DNA from: a virus
Length of the DNA stretch: 43,863 nt
Direction: 5' to 3' (one strand)
IMG/VR virus record: IMGVR_UViG_3300032242_002820
Coordinates: 1 to 43,863 of that record
Part shown: one piece after another, positions 23,795 through 31,904 of the stretch
Position numbering within the stretch: position 1 is the first letter of the stretch
Layout: every line of letters starts with the position of its first letter
Made by a program: the position numbers and the translations under genes
Notes under the pieces: model-generated
What the model was told of the DNA's origin: nothing
The model's database searches: none
What the model saw: the letters and a program-made list of their open reading frames with translations, nothing else

Positions 23795-25924
23795 ATGTAT
23801 ATTTTAGCACAGACTTTTTATATTGATCCAAATGCAGCAGCAAATTCAACGTCTGTATTTGTCACAGGTCTCGATCTTTATTTAAAATCAAAACCGAAAG
23901 CAACTAAAAATCGTTCAGGTATTTCTAATCCTGGATTGCATATTTCTATTTCTGATACAAATTTAGATGGTAGTCCAAATTTTACTTCTATATACGCCGA
24001 ATCACATCTAGATGTCCCATATTCAACGATTACTGCTGACACTAATGCTAATACAGCGACTTCGCTTACATTTAATCAACCAATCCCACTAGCATCAGGT
24101 AAAAAGTATACACTTCGAATTCAAGCGTATGATCCTGACTATGAATTATGGACAGGTACTGCAGGTAATCCTATCGTAGGAACTAATACAAAACTTGGCG
24201 GATTTTCAGCAGGATTTCAAGGTGCATTATTTGATTATGCATCAGACGGCACAGTAACACCTCGTGCTGCATCACAATTAAAACATGCAATATACATCGC
24301 ACAATTTAGCGCGAATAATGCAACCTATGAATATGTTAATGAAGATCTGGAGTTTCTTACAATAACAGGACAGTCAAGCGAATTTGTTGGGGGAGACACT
24401 GTATTCACAAAATATGCTAATGTGTCCGCCCAAACAGTCCTTGCTAACAGCACAACAGTAACAGGTACCGGCACTACATTCTTAAGTACATTTACCAACG
24501 GCAGTTATATTGCTGTATGGGGCAGCGCTGCTAATAGTTTAACAGTGCCTATTGTTCGTCAAATTGTAAGTATCGCAAATAATACTTCGTTGACCATAGC
24601 TGAGCCGTATGCGAGTATTTGGCGTTTAAATACAGTTGCTTCGCCATATTTCAAGACACAAGTTGGTGTAGTGTATTCTGAAAATCAACATGTAAATACA
24701 ATTTATTTAAAAGGCTCAACAGCAAACTCAACCTTGCGTTTCCAAGCAGGGCAGGTAATTGCAGGGTCTATGCAGGGCACGCAAGTTGGCGTCGATGGCG
24801 GATATGTACTGTCTATCAATGGCGGAATAACGGCGACAATTGTTTCTGTTGATAATCTTAGCGTGTCACAAGTACATCCTGAAATCGCTCTTAGATTACC
24901 CACTGGCGGTAAAGCGAATATTCAACACAGTCTTGCATACTATGACGGCTCTACCTACACAGTTTCTAATTCAAACTTTGTGGACATTGATAATTTAAAA
25001 ACAACATCACTTACAAAATATAATTGTTTGATCATGTCTCGATCAAACGAAGTGGTTAATTCAACATACTTATATGACGGCAAATCTTCAATCAAGAAGA
25101 TTACGCTTAAACAGGCTAATACATCTAACAGTGTATATACAGGTCCATATATTAACAATGAATTGCTTGGATTACATGTAGGCAAGTATTTAATTAACAA
25201 TGATACAACAAATGAAGTTACTTTAACAGGTAAAGCATTATCAAAGCATATCACAACAAAGTTAACGTTTGATTCTGGTAAATCATCAGAAGGCTTGTTT
25301 GTCTATTTAACTGCGTTCCAACCTGCAGGCACGAGCGTACTTGCATATGCGAAGATACACAATACCAAAGATAGCGATGCCTTTGATGACAAGGAATGGA
25401 CACAGTTAGTCACTGTCAATAACACAGGTGGTCAGGTTAGTACAACTGCTGCAAACAACTATGTTGAGATCGACTTTGGGTTGCCTAGTCAGCCTCCAAG
25501 TTACAATGTTGCAGGTGTGGTGACTACAACTGCTAACAGCACAACAGTAACAGGTTCCGCAACGAATTTTGGTACAGACATTTTAGTCAATGATGTTGTA
25601 AAAATATATTCTTCAACAGCACCTAATACCAACTACTTTATTGCGACTGTTGCATCAATTGCAAATACTACCCAGTTGACGCTCAATTCACCTGTAGCAA
25701 CTAACACTGTTATTAATGGTAGCGGGTTCTACATTGATAAGATTTCAGACCCATACCAAGCATTTATTAATCCACAAAATAGTAATGTGGTTCGATACTA
25801 TGGATCGGATCTAACTGAATACGATACATTCGATACAGCGCAGTTTAAGATTGTTCTTCTATCGAATAATGTCAATATTGTTCCTAGAGTAAACAGCTTG
25901 AAAGCCTTGGGTGTTAGCGCATAA
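23795..25924 (+). CDS. Structural protein, gp10-like distal module, 709 aa
   Basis: The protein starts MYILAQTFYIDPN and continues with SVFVTGLDLYLKSKP and GLHISISDTNLDGSPNFTSI, a module (LAQTF...V(T/S)-ID-LYF-x-SK) found in peripheral baseplate proteins of T4-type marine phages. Two copies of a roughly 60-residue β-domain follow: STTVTGTGTTFLSTFTNGSY near residues 215-275 and STTVTGSATNFGTDILVNDV near residues 575-635. The C-terminal 60 residues (FINPQNSNVVRYYG, FKIVLLSNNVNIVPRVNSLK) look like a conserved assembly end. An ATCGAGGTTT sequence supplies the ribosome-binding GAGG. The stop overlaps the next start (TAATG). A gp10/tail-pin-like role is inferred from architecture and position. Confidence 0.8.
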   Translation: MYILAQTFYIDPNAAANSTSVFVTGLDLYLKSKPKATKNRSGISNPGLHISISDTNLDGSPNFTSIYAESHLDVPYSTITADTNANTATSLTFNQPIPLASGKKYTLRIQAYDPDYELWTGTAGNPIVGTNTKLGGFSAGFQGALFDYASDGTVTPRAASQLKHAIYIAQFSANNATYEYVNEDLEFLTITGQSSEFVGGDTVFTKYANVSAQTVLANSTTVTGTGTTFLSTFTNGSYIAVWGSAANSLTVPIVRQIVSIANNTSLTIAEPYASIWRLNTVASPYFKTQVGVVYSENQHVNTIYLKGSTANSTLRFQAGQVIAGSMQGTQVGVDGGYVLSINGGITATIVSVDNLSVSQVHPEIALRLPTGGKANIQHSLAYYDGSTYTVSNSNFVDIDNLKTTSLTKYNCLIMSRSNEVVNSTYLYDGKSSIKKITLKQANTSNSVYTGPYINNELLGLHVGKYLINNDTTNEVTLTGKALSKHITTKLTFDSGKSSEGLFVYLTAFQPAGTSVLAYAKIHNTKDSDAFDDKEWTQLVTVNNTGGQVSTTAANNYVEIDFGLPSQPPSYNVAGVVTTTANSTTVTGSATNFGTDILVNDVVKIYSSTAPNTNYFIATVASIANTTQLTLNSPVATNTVINGSGFYIDKISDPYQAFINPQNSNVVRYYGSDLTEYDTFDTAQFKIVLLSNNVNIVPRVNSLKALGVSA

Positions 25925-26154
25925 TGAGTGCTCAAAATGAGTTTATTCCAACCAGCATTCCAGGATTATTCAGGAATGTAAATACAGGTGCCATCATAAA
26001 TAGAAATGATGCAGAATTAACCCAATACATGAATGAGCGTAGTAGACTTTTACAGCAAGAAAGTATTAACAGAAAGGTTAATGAATTAACAGAAGCTGTA
26101 ACAGATATTAAAGAAATGCTAAAGATTTTAATGAGTACAAAAAATGGCAATTAA
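25924..26154 (+). CDS. Small coiled-coil structural-cluster protein, 76 aa
   Basis: The 76-residue product has an N-terminal motif FIPTSIPGLFRNVNTGAIIN and a C-terminal helix with heptad-like spacing (LLQQESINRKVNELTEAVTD and IKEMLKILM). The gene overlaps the preceding stop by one base and the following start by 11 bases, so it is tightly embedded in the late operon. Proteins with the same 'PGL(Y/F)R(N/D)-TGAI(I/L)N' opening followed by a helix occur as hypotheticals in T4-like marine phages as far as I recall. A trimerising or chaperone role is possible but not shown. Confidence 0.8.
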   Translation: MSAQNEFIPTSIPGLFRNVNTGAIINRNDAELTQYMNERSRLLQQESINRKVNELTEAVTDIKEMLKILMSTKNGN

Positions 26155-26716
26155 CCAATCACAAATATCTACAGCAACTGACACGTTTAATGATTGGGTC
26201 ACAAAGACTAATCAGATCGCCGCTAATCTCAGTTCGTCTATCGTCACAGCTAACAGTGCAACAGGGGTTACAACAGGTAATGCATATGTCAATGGGGTAT
26301 TCTCTGCTAACACCTTAGCGATTGTCTCAGACATTCGTGGGGGTACAGTTAGTAGCCCGGCAACATTGAATATCAGTCAAGCATTTGTAAGCAATAGTAT
26401 TGTTCTGCAGTTAGGCGGAGCAGCTTCGTATGTTACAGCAGCTGCGAACCAAATTGTAGATTCTTATAGTCTTTCAACCTATAGAAGTTCTAAGTATGTT
26501 CTACAAGTGAACAGCGCTTCTGGGTATCAATCAACAGAAATTATGATGATGCATGACGGCACTAATGCATACATTACAGAATATGCTACATTAACATCAG
26601 CTGGAACAATTGCAGTATTCTCAGCAAATATCAGCGGCGGAAACATCAATTTACTTATTACACCGACACCTTCTGTGTCAACTGTGAGTTTTCAACGAAT
26701 TGCAATTGCAGTATAA
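26144..26716 (+). CDS. Tail-associated β-rich protein, 190 aa
   Basis: The first 40 residues form a helical opening with TATDTFNDWVTKTNQIAANL, which in T4-like marine phages often begins fibre or collar-like proteins. The rest is β-rich with NISQAFVSNSIVLQLGG, a strand YVLQVNSASGYQSTEIMMMH and DGTNAYITEYATLTS, and a final SVSTVSFQRIAIAV. No enzymatic motif is visible. It overlaps the previous gene by 11 bases, sharing the ATGGCAATTAA junction. An adhesin or fibre-accessory role is inferred from position just before the long fibre genes. Confidence 0.75.
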   Translation: MAINQSQISTATDTFNDWVTKTNQIAANLSSSIVTANSATGVTTGNAYVNGVFSANTLAIVSDIRGGTVSSPATLNISQAFVSNSIVLQLGGAASYVTAAANQIVDSYSLSTYRSSKYVLQVNSASGYQSTEIMMMHDGTNAYITEYATLTSAGTIAVFSANISGGNINLLITPTPSVSTVSFQRIAIAV

Positions 26717-26733
26717 CATAAATAGGTATTAAG

Positions 26734-27072
26734 ATGGCTGCAAAAGCAAATATAATCGTTGATCAAGCTACAACATTTAATACCGAATTAAACTTGACCA
26801 ATGACGCCGGAAACGCCTTGGATCTGACTGGATATACAGCTCAGGGTCAAGTTCGTAAGTGGTATACTTCGTCTAATGCAGTTAATTTTGCAATTTCGAT
26901 TCCTGAACCAACGTCTGGAATCATTTATTTGTCTCTTGATGCCAATACAACGGCAAATCTTTATTATGGACGTTATGTATATGATGTAGTAACCATCGAT
27001 GGTACTGGACATGTGACTCGAGTAGTGGAGGGGATTTTAACCGTAACACCAGAAGTCACTCAGGTAACCTAA
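26734..27072 (+). CDS. Small β-sandwich-like tail protein, 112 aa
   Basis: Residues 1-45 read AKANIIVDQATTFNTELNLT and LDLTGYTAQGQVRKWYTS, with later NFAISIPEPTSGIIYLSLDA, YYGRYVYDVVTIDGTGHVTR and EGILTVTPEVT. The pattern (input-like D-Q-x-T-F, 'L-T-G-Y-x-x-x-x-Q-R-K', then a two-strand repeat) is that of small proteins found next to fibre genes in T4-like phages and resembles the BppU-type N-terminal fold of baseplate/fibre linkers. The stop and next start share one base (TAATG). An AGGT lies 7 bases before the ATG. The function is inferred as a fibre-baseplate adaptor. Confidence 0.75.
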   Translation: MAAKANIIVDQATTFNTELNLTNDAGNALDLTGYTAQGQVRKWYTSSNAVNFAISIPEPTSGIIYLSLDANTTANLYYGRYVYDVVTIDGTGHVTRVVEGILTVTPEVTQVT

Positions 27073-27422
27073 TGGCTATTAATGTTAATGTTCAAAATGG
27101 ACTAGGAAACAGCAACATTCGTGTGAATACAACTCACACTGCTCGTGTTAAACTCTCCAATTCTCCAGGAATTACTAACGCTCGAGTTTCAGAAAATCTC
27201 GGGTTTAATCCTGTTCGATTTACAACAAACGCCAATCCTATTGTTATTAGAAATGAAGCGCTATTATCAGCTAGCAATTTGCGTGACTTGCATGATGTTG
27301 TGATGTTAGATAAGGCTGATGGAAATACACTAGTATACAATGCGGCAGATGCCACATTTATATTAGAAACTCCAGACCATTTAAACTTAAACATTGCAAA
27401 TATCGATGGTGGTAGCTTCTAA
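27072..27422 (+). CDS. Hypothetical fibre-cluster protein, 116 aa
   Basis: The protein has an Asn/Val-rich start (NVNVQNGLGNSNIRVNTTHT), a middle NLGFNPVRFTTNANPIVIRN and a C-terminal part SNLRDLHDVVMLDKADGNTL followed by VYNAADATFILE. The 'L-x-D-V-x-x-x-x-x-(D/Q)-G-x-x-L-V-Y(D/N)' pattern is common in phage fibre proteins where short β-hairpins follow one another, so this looks like a fibre tip or base piece. It overlaps both neighbours by a single base (TAATG), so it is almost certainly translated with them. No family is recognised. Confidence 0.75.
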   Translation: MAINVNVQNGLGNSNIRVNTTHTARVKLSNSPGITNARVSENLGFNPVRFTTNANPIVIRNEALLSASNLRDLHDVVMLDKADGNTLVYNAADATFILETPDHLNLNIANIDGGSF

Positions 27423-30400
27423 TGGCAAATACAATTGTACAAATTCGCCGCAGTAATACGGCATCATCACCAGGCACTGTACTTGCTGCCGGTGAGTTAG
27501 CATATTCTTATAACTCAAATAACATCTATGTTGGTGCTCAAACCGGCGTAGGCACCGCAGGATTTGTTATCGGTGGTGCAAAGTTTGCTTATGTAAACCA
27601 AACAACAGGCCCAGGTACACAGACCGCTAATGCGACTGTCATTCTTGATGCCAACTCATTCGTATCAAACACATTCACAACAGGCCTTGTTGTACAAGGA
27701 ACATCGTCTACAACGATTCCTGTTGTTGTCAGTTCAATATCCAATACAGCAAACTCATCTGTTCTAGGTGCTAATACCAGTGGCGGCGGATCAGGCTTAG
27801 AACTTGCAACCACTGCAGCGATGGTACAATACATTGGTGGGCGTACTGGGGCAGCGGTCGGCGCCAACGGAAACTTCTTATTTAATAATTCGGGCATCAC
27901 AACAGGTGCCACGAACTTTAATTATGACTATACCACCGGCGCAATGACTGTTGGTAATACCTCAATTAACGTTCAGATGGGATATCTCTCTGGCAACAAC
28001 CAGATGATGCACTGGCATGGCTCTGCAAACAGTTATGTTCAGGTCATGCTTCAAAATGCTAACAATGGTCCTAATTCATCTGCAGATTACATTGTTGAAG
28101 TCGATAACTCAACCGATACTGCATACTATGTAGACTTAGGTCTTAATAGTTCTACCTGGTCAAACGCTGCATGGACAGTTAGCGGCGCTAATGACGGATA
28201 CTTGTATAATGCCAACGGCGCAATGTCTGTTGGTACAGCATCTGCCAAGCCTGTTACATTCTTTGCTAACGGCACGCTAGCAGTTAATGAAGTTATGCGT
28301 ATTGATGCAGGTGCCAACGTTGGTATCGGCAATACAAATCCTAATGCAAAGTTGGCGGTCACAGGTTCAGCAAATATTTCAGGTCTTGTCACATTAGGTG
28401 GCAATACCATTTTCAATGGCAACGTACAAATTGGTACAGCGGCACTTGCAGTTGGATTATCTGCTAACGGATCATACGGATCAGCAGGTCAAGTTCTTGC
28501 ATCTAATGGAACGTCCGTCTATTGGGCTTCTGGTGCATCAGCAACTCCTGGTGGTGCCAACACACAAATTCAATTTAATAGCAGCGGTACGCTAGGCGGC
28601 AGTGCTGGGTTCACATTTACGACTACGTCCAATAACGTAGCAATCGCCAATAACCTTAACGTCAATACAGTCAGTGTTACAACCAACACACAGGTCGGTT
28701 CTAACGTTACTGTTAATACGACAGCGTTTTCTATCACTGGCAACTCAACAGTATCTACAGCGACTGTTACAACCGGCAACATTGTTTACGGCAACTCTAG
28801 CGTAACTAATGCACCTATTATCACGCTACAAAATAGCACATCAACATCGAATTTAACATCACTTGCATTGACCTTAGGTACTGTTGTTGTTAATACAGTA
28901 GGCTTGGCTGTAGGTTCTAACGTTACAACTAATGTGTCTGCCTTTGCAATTGCAGGTAACTCAACAGTATCCACAGCGACTATCACAACCGGCAACATTG
29001 TATATGGTAACTCAAGCGTAACTAATGCGCCAATCATTACATTACAAAATAGCACATCAACTTCTAACCTAACGTCACTTGCCTTGACAATTGGTAGTAC
29101 GGTTGTCAATGCGGCTGGCTTGACTGCAACACTTGCTGTTGCTAACCTGTCAGGTTCATATGCTAATATCTCAGGTCAGGTCAATGCTGCTACATTATAT
29201 CTACAAACATCTGCTAACGTAGGTAGTAACGTACAACTTACGACCTCTACATTAACACTAGTAGGTAACACCACAACTCAGCCGACAATCAACGTAACCA
29301 CTAGTGGAACAACTGCAGGATTGATTGGCGGCAATAGTTCAATCACAGGTGCTCCTGTTGTATTGTTACAGAACAGTTCATCACAAGCAAATTTAACATC
29401 AGCCACATTGGCGATTGGTACATCTGTAGTTAATAGTACAGCGATAAGTGTTGGTACAGCAAACGTTACTACTCTTAATGTGGGTACTGCTTACATTACA
29501 ACAGGTCTTGCTGCTCCTTACGTAAACGTATCAGGCCAAGTTAATACAGCAACACTATTCGTCACAACCTCTGCAAACTTAGCATCCTCTAACGTTTACG
29601 TTAATACAGCAGGTATCTGGGTAACCAATACGACAGGTATTGTAAATTCTGCCGTATTCCAGGTTGGTACAACGTTTACTGCTAATGCAACCCTTGTTAA
29701 TGCGGCAGCAATCAACGTAGTTAACCAAACAAATACAGCGACATTGTATGTTACTACAACTGCTAACGTAGGTAGTAACGTACAGCTTACAACATCAACC
29801 TTAACGCTTGTAGGTAATAGTACAACAGTTCCTACAATTAATTTAACAACATCAAGCAGCACATCAGGATTGCTTGGCGGCAATAGTTCAATCACAGGTG
29901 CGCCGGCTGTTTTATTACAGAACAGCACGTCACAAGCAAACCTAACATCTGCTACATTGACGATTGGTACCTCTGTAGTTAATAGTACAGCGATGGCGAT
30001 GGGTATTGCTAACGTCACGACACTTAATGTGGCAACAGCGTATGTTACAACTGCTCTTCAAGCGGCATATGCTAACGTCACAGGACAAGTTAATACAGCG
30101 ACGTTATTCGTTACAACATCAGCTAACATTGCATCGTCTAACGTCATTGCAAATACAGCTGGTGTGTTCGTAGCGAACTCAACAGGTGTGGTCAATGCCG
30201 CCGTACATAGCGTAGGCACCGCATTTATTGCTAACAGCACAGCGGTTACCTTTACGGGTGCTAATATTGTTGCAACGTCTGGTTACTTGTCTATTCGTGA
30301 TATTCTTGCTACAGGTAACTTGACTGTACAAGGTACATTGACAACGATTGATACAACCAATTTGCAAGTCAAGGATAACTTGATTCAACTTGCAGATCAA

Positions 30401-30898
30401 CAAGCATCTACCGTAACATTCACGGATGCTGTTGATACAGGCATCTATCAAGCAACAGGTAATACACTTAATACGTTCTACTCTGGTATTGCTCGTATTG
30501 CTGCATCATCATCTAATACGAACCCATATTATAAACTTTTTGCAACAGGCACTGCACCTGGTACAACAACCATTGATACAGGTGCAACTACAGGTACATT
30601 GCAAGCATACTTGTTACCCTATGGCTCAGGTGGCGTCTTTGTTGCTAACTCACTCACAGTCACAGTAACTGCAAACTCAACAGTCAATGTCAATCTAACT
30701 GCGAACTCATTATCATTAAGTACAGCGTTAGGTGCAACATCAGGTGGTACAGGTACAGGAACTTACTCTGCTGGTGACTTGCTTTATTCTTCTGCAACTA
30801 ACACATTGTCAAAATTAGGTATCGCTGCAAACGGCAACGTGTTGCAGGTTACAAACAATTTACCTGCTTGGGGTGGCGTGGACGGCGGCACGTTCTAG
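27422..30898 (+). CDS. Long repeat fibre protein, 1158 aa
   Basis: The N-terminus ANTIVQIRRSNTASSPGTVL followed by AAGELAYSYNSNNIYVG is the 'IxxRRS-x-PG-xL-x-xGELA-x-x' module typical of fibre and tropism-determinant proteins. Around residues 280-310 is NEVMRIDAGANVGIGNTNPN, a common peptide before peptidase-like or chaperone ends in tail fibres. Near residue 350 is GSYGSAGQVLASNGTSVYW, also found in two other fibres here. Residues about 400-960 are Thr/Asn/Val-rich β-repeats, for example TSTSNLTSLALT...VVN, repeated several times. The C-terminus LQVTNNLPAWGGVDGGTF is a likely tip motif. The gene is followed directly by a homing endonuclease with its own regulation. It is not homologous in sequence to T4 gp34-gp37. 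Confidence 0.85.
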   Translation: MANTIVQIRRSNTASSPGTVLAAGELAYSYNSNNIYVGAQTGVGTAGFVIGGAKFAYVNQTTGPGTQTANATVILDANSFVSNTFTTGLVVQGTSSTTIPVVVSSISNTANSSVLGANTSGGGSGLELATTAAMVQYIGGRTGAAVGANGNFLFNNSGITTGATNFNYDYTTGAMTVGNTSINVQMGYLSGNNQMMHWHGSANSYVQVMLQNANNGPNSSADYIVEVDNSTDTAYYVDLGLNSSTWSNAAWTVSGANDGYLYNANGAMSVGTASAKPVTFFANGTLAVNEVMRIDAGANVGIGNTNPNAKLAVTGSANISGLVTLGGNTIFNGNVQIGTAALAVGLSANGSYGSAGQVLASNGTSVYWASGASATPGGANTQIQFNSSGTLGGSAGFTFTTTSNNVAIANNLNVNTVSVTTNTQVGSNVTVNTTAFSITGNSTVSTATVTTGNIVYGNSSVTNAPIITLQNSTSTSNLTSLALTLGTVVVNTVGLAVGSNVTTNVSAFAIAGNSTVSTATITTGNIVYGNSSVTNAPIITLQNSTSTSNLTSLALTIGSTVVNAAGLTATLAVANLSGSYANISGQVNAATLYLQTSANVGSNVQLTTSTLTLVGNTTTQPTINVTTSGTTAGLIGGNSSITGAPVVLLQNSSSQANLTSATLAIGTSVVNSTAISVGTANVTTLNVGTAYITTGLAAPYVNVSGQVNTATLFVTTSANLASSNVYVNTAGIWVTNTTGIVNSAVFQVGTTFTANATLVNAAAINVVNQTNTATLYVTTTANVGSNVQLTTSTLTLVGNSTTVPTINLTTSSSTSGLLGGNSSITGAPAVLLQNSTSQANLTSATLTIGTSVVNSTAMAMGIANVTTLNVATAYVTTALQAAYANVTGQVNTATLFVTTSANIASSNVIANTAGVFVANSTGVVNAAVHSVGTAFIANSTAVTFTGANIVATSGYLSIRDILATGNLTVQGTLTTIDTTNLQVKDNLIQLADQQASTVTFTDAVDTGIYQATGNTLNTFYSGIARIAASSSNTNPYYKLFATGTAPGTTTIDTGATTGTLQAYLLPYGSGGVFVANSLTVTVTANSTVNVNLTANSLSLSTALGATSGGTGTGTYSAGDLLYSSATNTLSKLGIAANGNVLQVTNNLPAWGGVDGGTF
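28745..30040. repeat. Direct repeats within the 1158-aa fibre gene
   Basis: Two similar copies lie at about 28745-28880 and 28975-29105 (TTACAACCGGCAACATTGT / TCACAACCGGCAACATTGT starts). A second pair lies at about 29215-29470 and 29765-30015. In the latter, GGCGGCAATAGTTCAATCAC occurs in both copies and again at about 37716 in the 421-aa fibre gene. Protein units are nearly identical and DNA units differ mostly at third positions. Confidence 0.85.
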
Positions 30899-30911
30899 AC
30901 ACACGCTATTA

Positions 30912-30919
30912 TATAAATA
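30912..30919 (+). promoter_or_regulatory. Late promoter box of the homing endonuclease
   Basis: An exact TATAAATA; the extended sequence TATAAATACTCTA is very close to the T4 late consensus TATAAATACTATT. Initiation is expected near 30925, which is within the last bases of the 5' arm of the hairpin described at 30915-30950. The coding sequence starts at 30952. Confidence 0.85.
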
Positions 30920-30950
30920 CTCTAGTGATATCTTGTTTACTGGAGTATTT
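30915..30950 (+). promoter_or_regulatory. Hairpin that covers the ribosome-binding site of the homing endonuclease
   Basis: AAATACTCTAGT (30915-30926) pairs with ACTGGAGTATTT (30939-30950): eleven Watson-Crick pairs and one G-U around a 12-base loop. The 3' arm contains the Shine-Dalgarno GGAG (30942-30945), six bases before the ATG at 30952. RNA read through from the fibre gene would hide the site; RNA begun at the late promoter near 30925 lacks nearly the whole 5' arm and leaves it free. The stem followed by TTTTAT may also act as a weak terminator. Confidence 0.8.
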
Positions 30951-30951
30951 T

Positions 30952-31671
30952 ATGGAAAAGTATGGATTCATTTACGTTTGGTTTGACAAGCAATACAATA
31001 GATTTTATGTTGGAAGGCATTGGGGTCATATAAATGATGGGTATATCAGCAGTTCGAATAGTATGCGAGAAGCTCATCGCCGCAGGCCAAATGACTTCAA
31101 ACGTAGAATAGTTTCTCGTATAGATACCAAAGAAGCTTTAGTCATTGAAGAACAGCGTTGGCTTGATATGATAAAGCCAGAAGAATTGAATAAAAAATAT
31201 TATAATAAAACTCAAAAAGCTACTACTCCGTCTACTTTAGGATATAATCACTCCGATGAAACTATACAAAAAATAAAATTAAATAACATAGGCAAAATTA
31301 GATCAGAATCAACAAAAAATAATATTAGCAAAGCTTCTATAAAACAATTCTCTGATCCTGAACAAAGAAAAATTCTTAGTGATAATGTAAAAAATCAATG
31401 GCAAAATCCTGAGTATCGCCAACGTCAAATTGATGCACATAAGGGAAAGCCATCAGCAAGAAAAGGTGCAACTGTTTCTGAAGAAACAAAGCAAAAGCTC
31501 AGAGAAAAACGAAAACTGCAAGCACCTATGTCTGATGAAACTCGCCAAAAATTAAAAGAAAAACAACTAGGTACTATTTGTGTTAATAACGGGATTATAA
31601 ATAGATATGTTCCTGCTACTATATGTATGCCTGCAGGATTTGTAAAGGGTAAATTAAAAAGGTATAAATAA
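30952..31671 (+). CDS. Free-standing GIY-YIG homing endonuclease
   Basis: The chosen start (30952) gives 239 residues and uses the GGAG at 30942-30945; a longer in-frame start at 30868 would overlap the fibre gene and add residues that look unlike the family. The N-terminal GIY-YIG nuclease core reads GFIYVWFD (residues 5-12) and FYVGRHWG (18-25), with the Arg/Lys-rich segment NDFKRRIV (47-54) and the catalytic-type Glu in ALVIEEQRWLD (62-72). Two or three DNA-binding repeats of the NUMOD/IENR type follow: YNHSDETIQKIKLNNIGK, TVSEETKQKLREKRKLQ and MSDETRQKLKEKQLG. The lysine-rich composition and low GC differ from neighbours. It is not within an intron as far as can be seen. Such enzymes cut an allele lacking them and spread by repair. 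Confidence 0.9.
   Translation: MEKYGFIYVWFDKQYNRFYVGRHWGHINDGYISSSNSMREAHRRRPNDFKRRIVSRIDTKEALVIEEQRWLDMIKPEELNKKYYNKTQKATTPSTLGYNHSDETIQKIKLNNIGKIRSESTKNNISKASIKQFSDPEQRKILSDNVKNQWQNPEYRQRQIDAHKGKPSARKGATVSEETKQKLREKRKLQAPMSDETRQKLKEKQLGTICVNNGIINRYVPATICMPAGFVKGKLKRYK
31596..31603 (+). promoter_or_regulatory. Possible late promoter inside the endonuclease gene
   Basis: An exact TATAAATA lies 68 bases before the 66-aa gene at 31671, with predicted initiation near 31609. It could keep the downstream fibre genes expressed despite the inserted endonuclease. It lies in an AT-rich coding region, so chance is possible. Confidence 0.4.
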
Positions 31672-31871
31672 TGGATATGAGTGGCGAATTTATTAATGTG
31701 TACATTGAAAAGATGAGAGCGGTCATTAGTGAAATGCAAAGTAAGTTATTACTTCTGGAAACAGATTTACACTTTAAGACAAAAAAAGTAGAGGAATTAC
31801 AGACGGCGCTAAATAGTGCTGTCGCAAAAGCACAGAAACCCAATAAAAAGGTGACTGAAGAATCATTTTAA
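31671..31871 (+). CDS. Small coiled-coil protein, 66 aa
   Basis: The start codon overlaps the endonuclease stop region (AAATAATGG), behind an AAAGG sequence. The product is a single predicted helix: EFINVYIEKMRAVISEMQSK, LLLLETDLHFKTKKVEELQT and ALNSAVAKAQ have leucine/isoleucine/valine spacing suited to a coiled coil, ending in a charged tail. It resembles in size and character the 76-aa protein at 25924. It may be a small fibre-assembly or oligomerising factor for the 377-aa fibre that follows. I recognise no family. Confidence 0.7.
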   Translation: MDMSGEFINVYIEKMRAVISEMQSKLLLLETDLHFKTKKVEELQTALNSAVAKAQKPNKKVTEESF

Positions 31872-31874
31872 CCT

Positions 31875-31888
31875 TCCGTATATACGGA
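31875..31888. repeat. 14-bp perfect palindrome before the 377-aa fibre gene
   Basis: TCCGTATATACGGA is self-complementary and lies in the 33-base gap before ATG 31905. Around it, ACCTT (31871-31875) can pair with AAGGT (31895-31899), which contains the ribosome-binding AAGG of the next gene. It could be a protein-binding site or part of an RNA structure that covers the start region. No T-run follows, so it is not a typical terminator. Confidence 0.55.
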
Positions 31889-31904
31889 TTGACTAAGGTG
31901 CCAT

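Noticed and set aside
26717-26724. CATAAATA before the 112-aa gene
   Set aside because: Initiation would fall about 4 bases before the ATG and remove the ribosome-binding site, so a promoter role is unlikely.
28745-30040. Regular direct repeats considered as a CRISPR array or origin iterons
   Set aside because: They are in frame within a fibre gene, differ mainly at third codon positions and lack the repeat-spacer pattern.
30868-30951. Upstream in-frame ATG that would lengthen the homing endonuclease by 28 residues
   Set aside because: It lies within the end of the fibre gene, lacks a ribosome-binding site, spans the late promoter and hairpin, and the added residues do not fit a GIY-YIG N-terminus.
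31663-31670. TATAAATA directly before the 66-aa start codon
   Set aside because: Initiation would lie inside the gene; the sequence is explained by the endonuclease C-terminal codons. It could at best serve the next gene.
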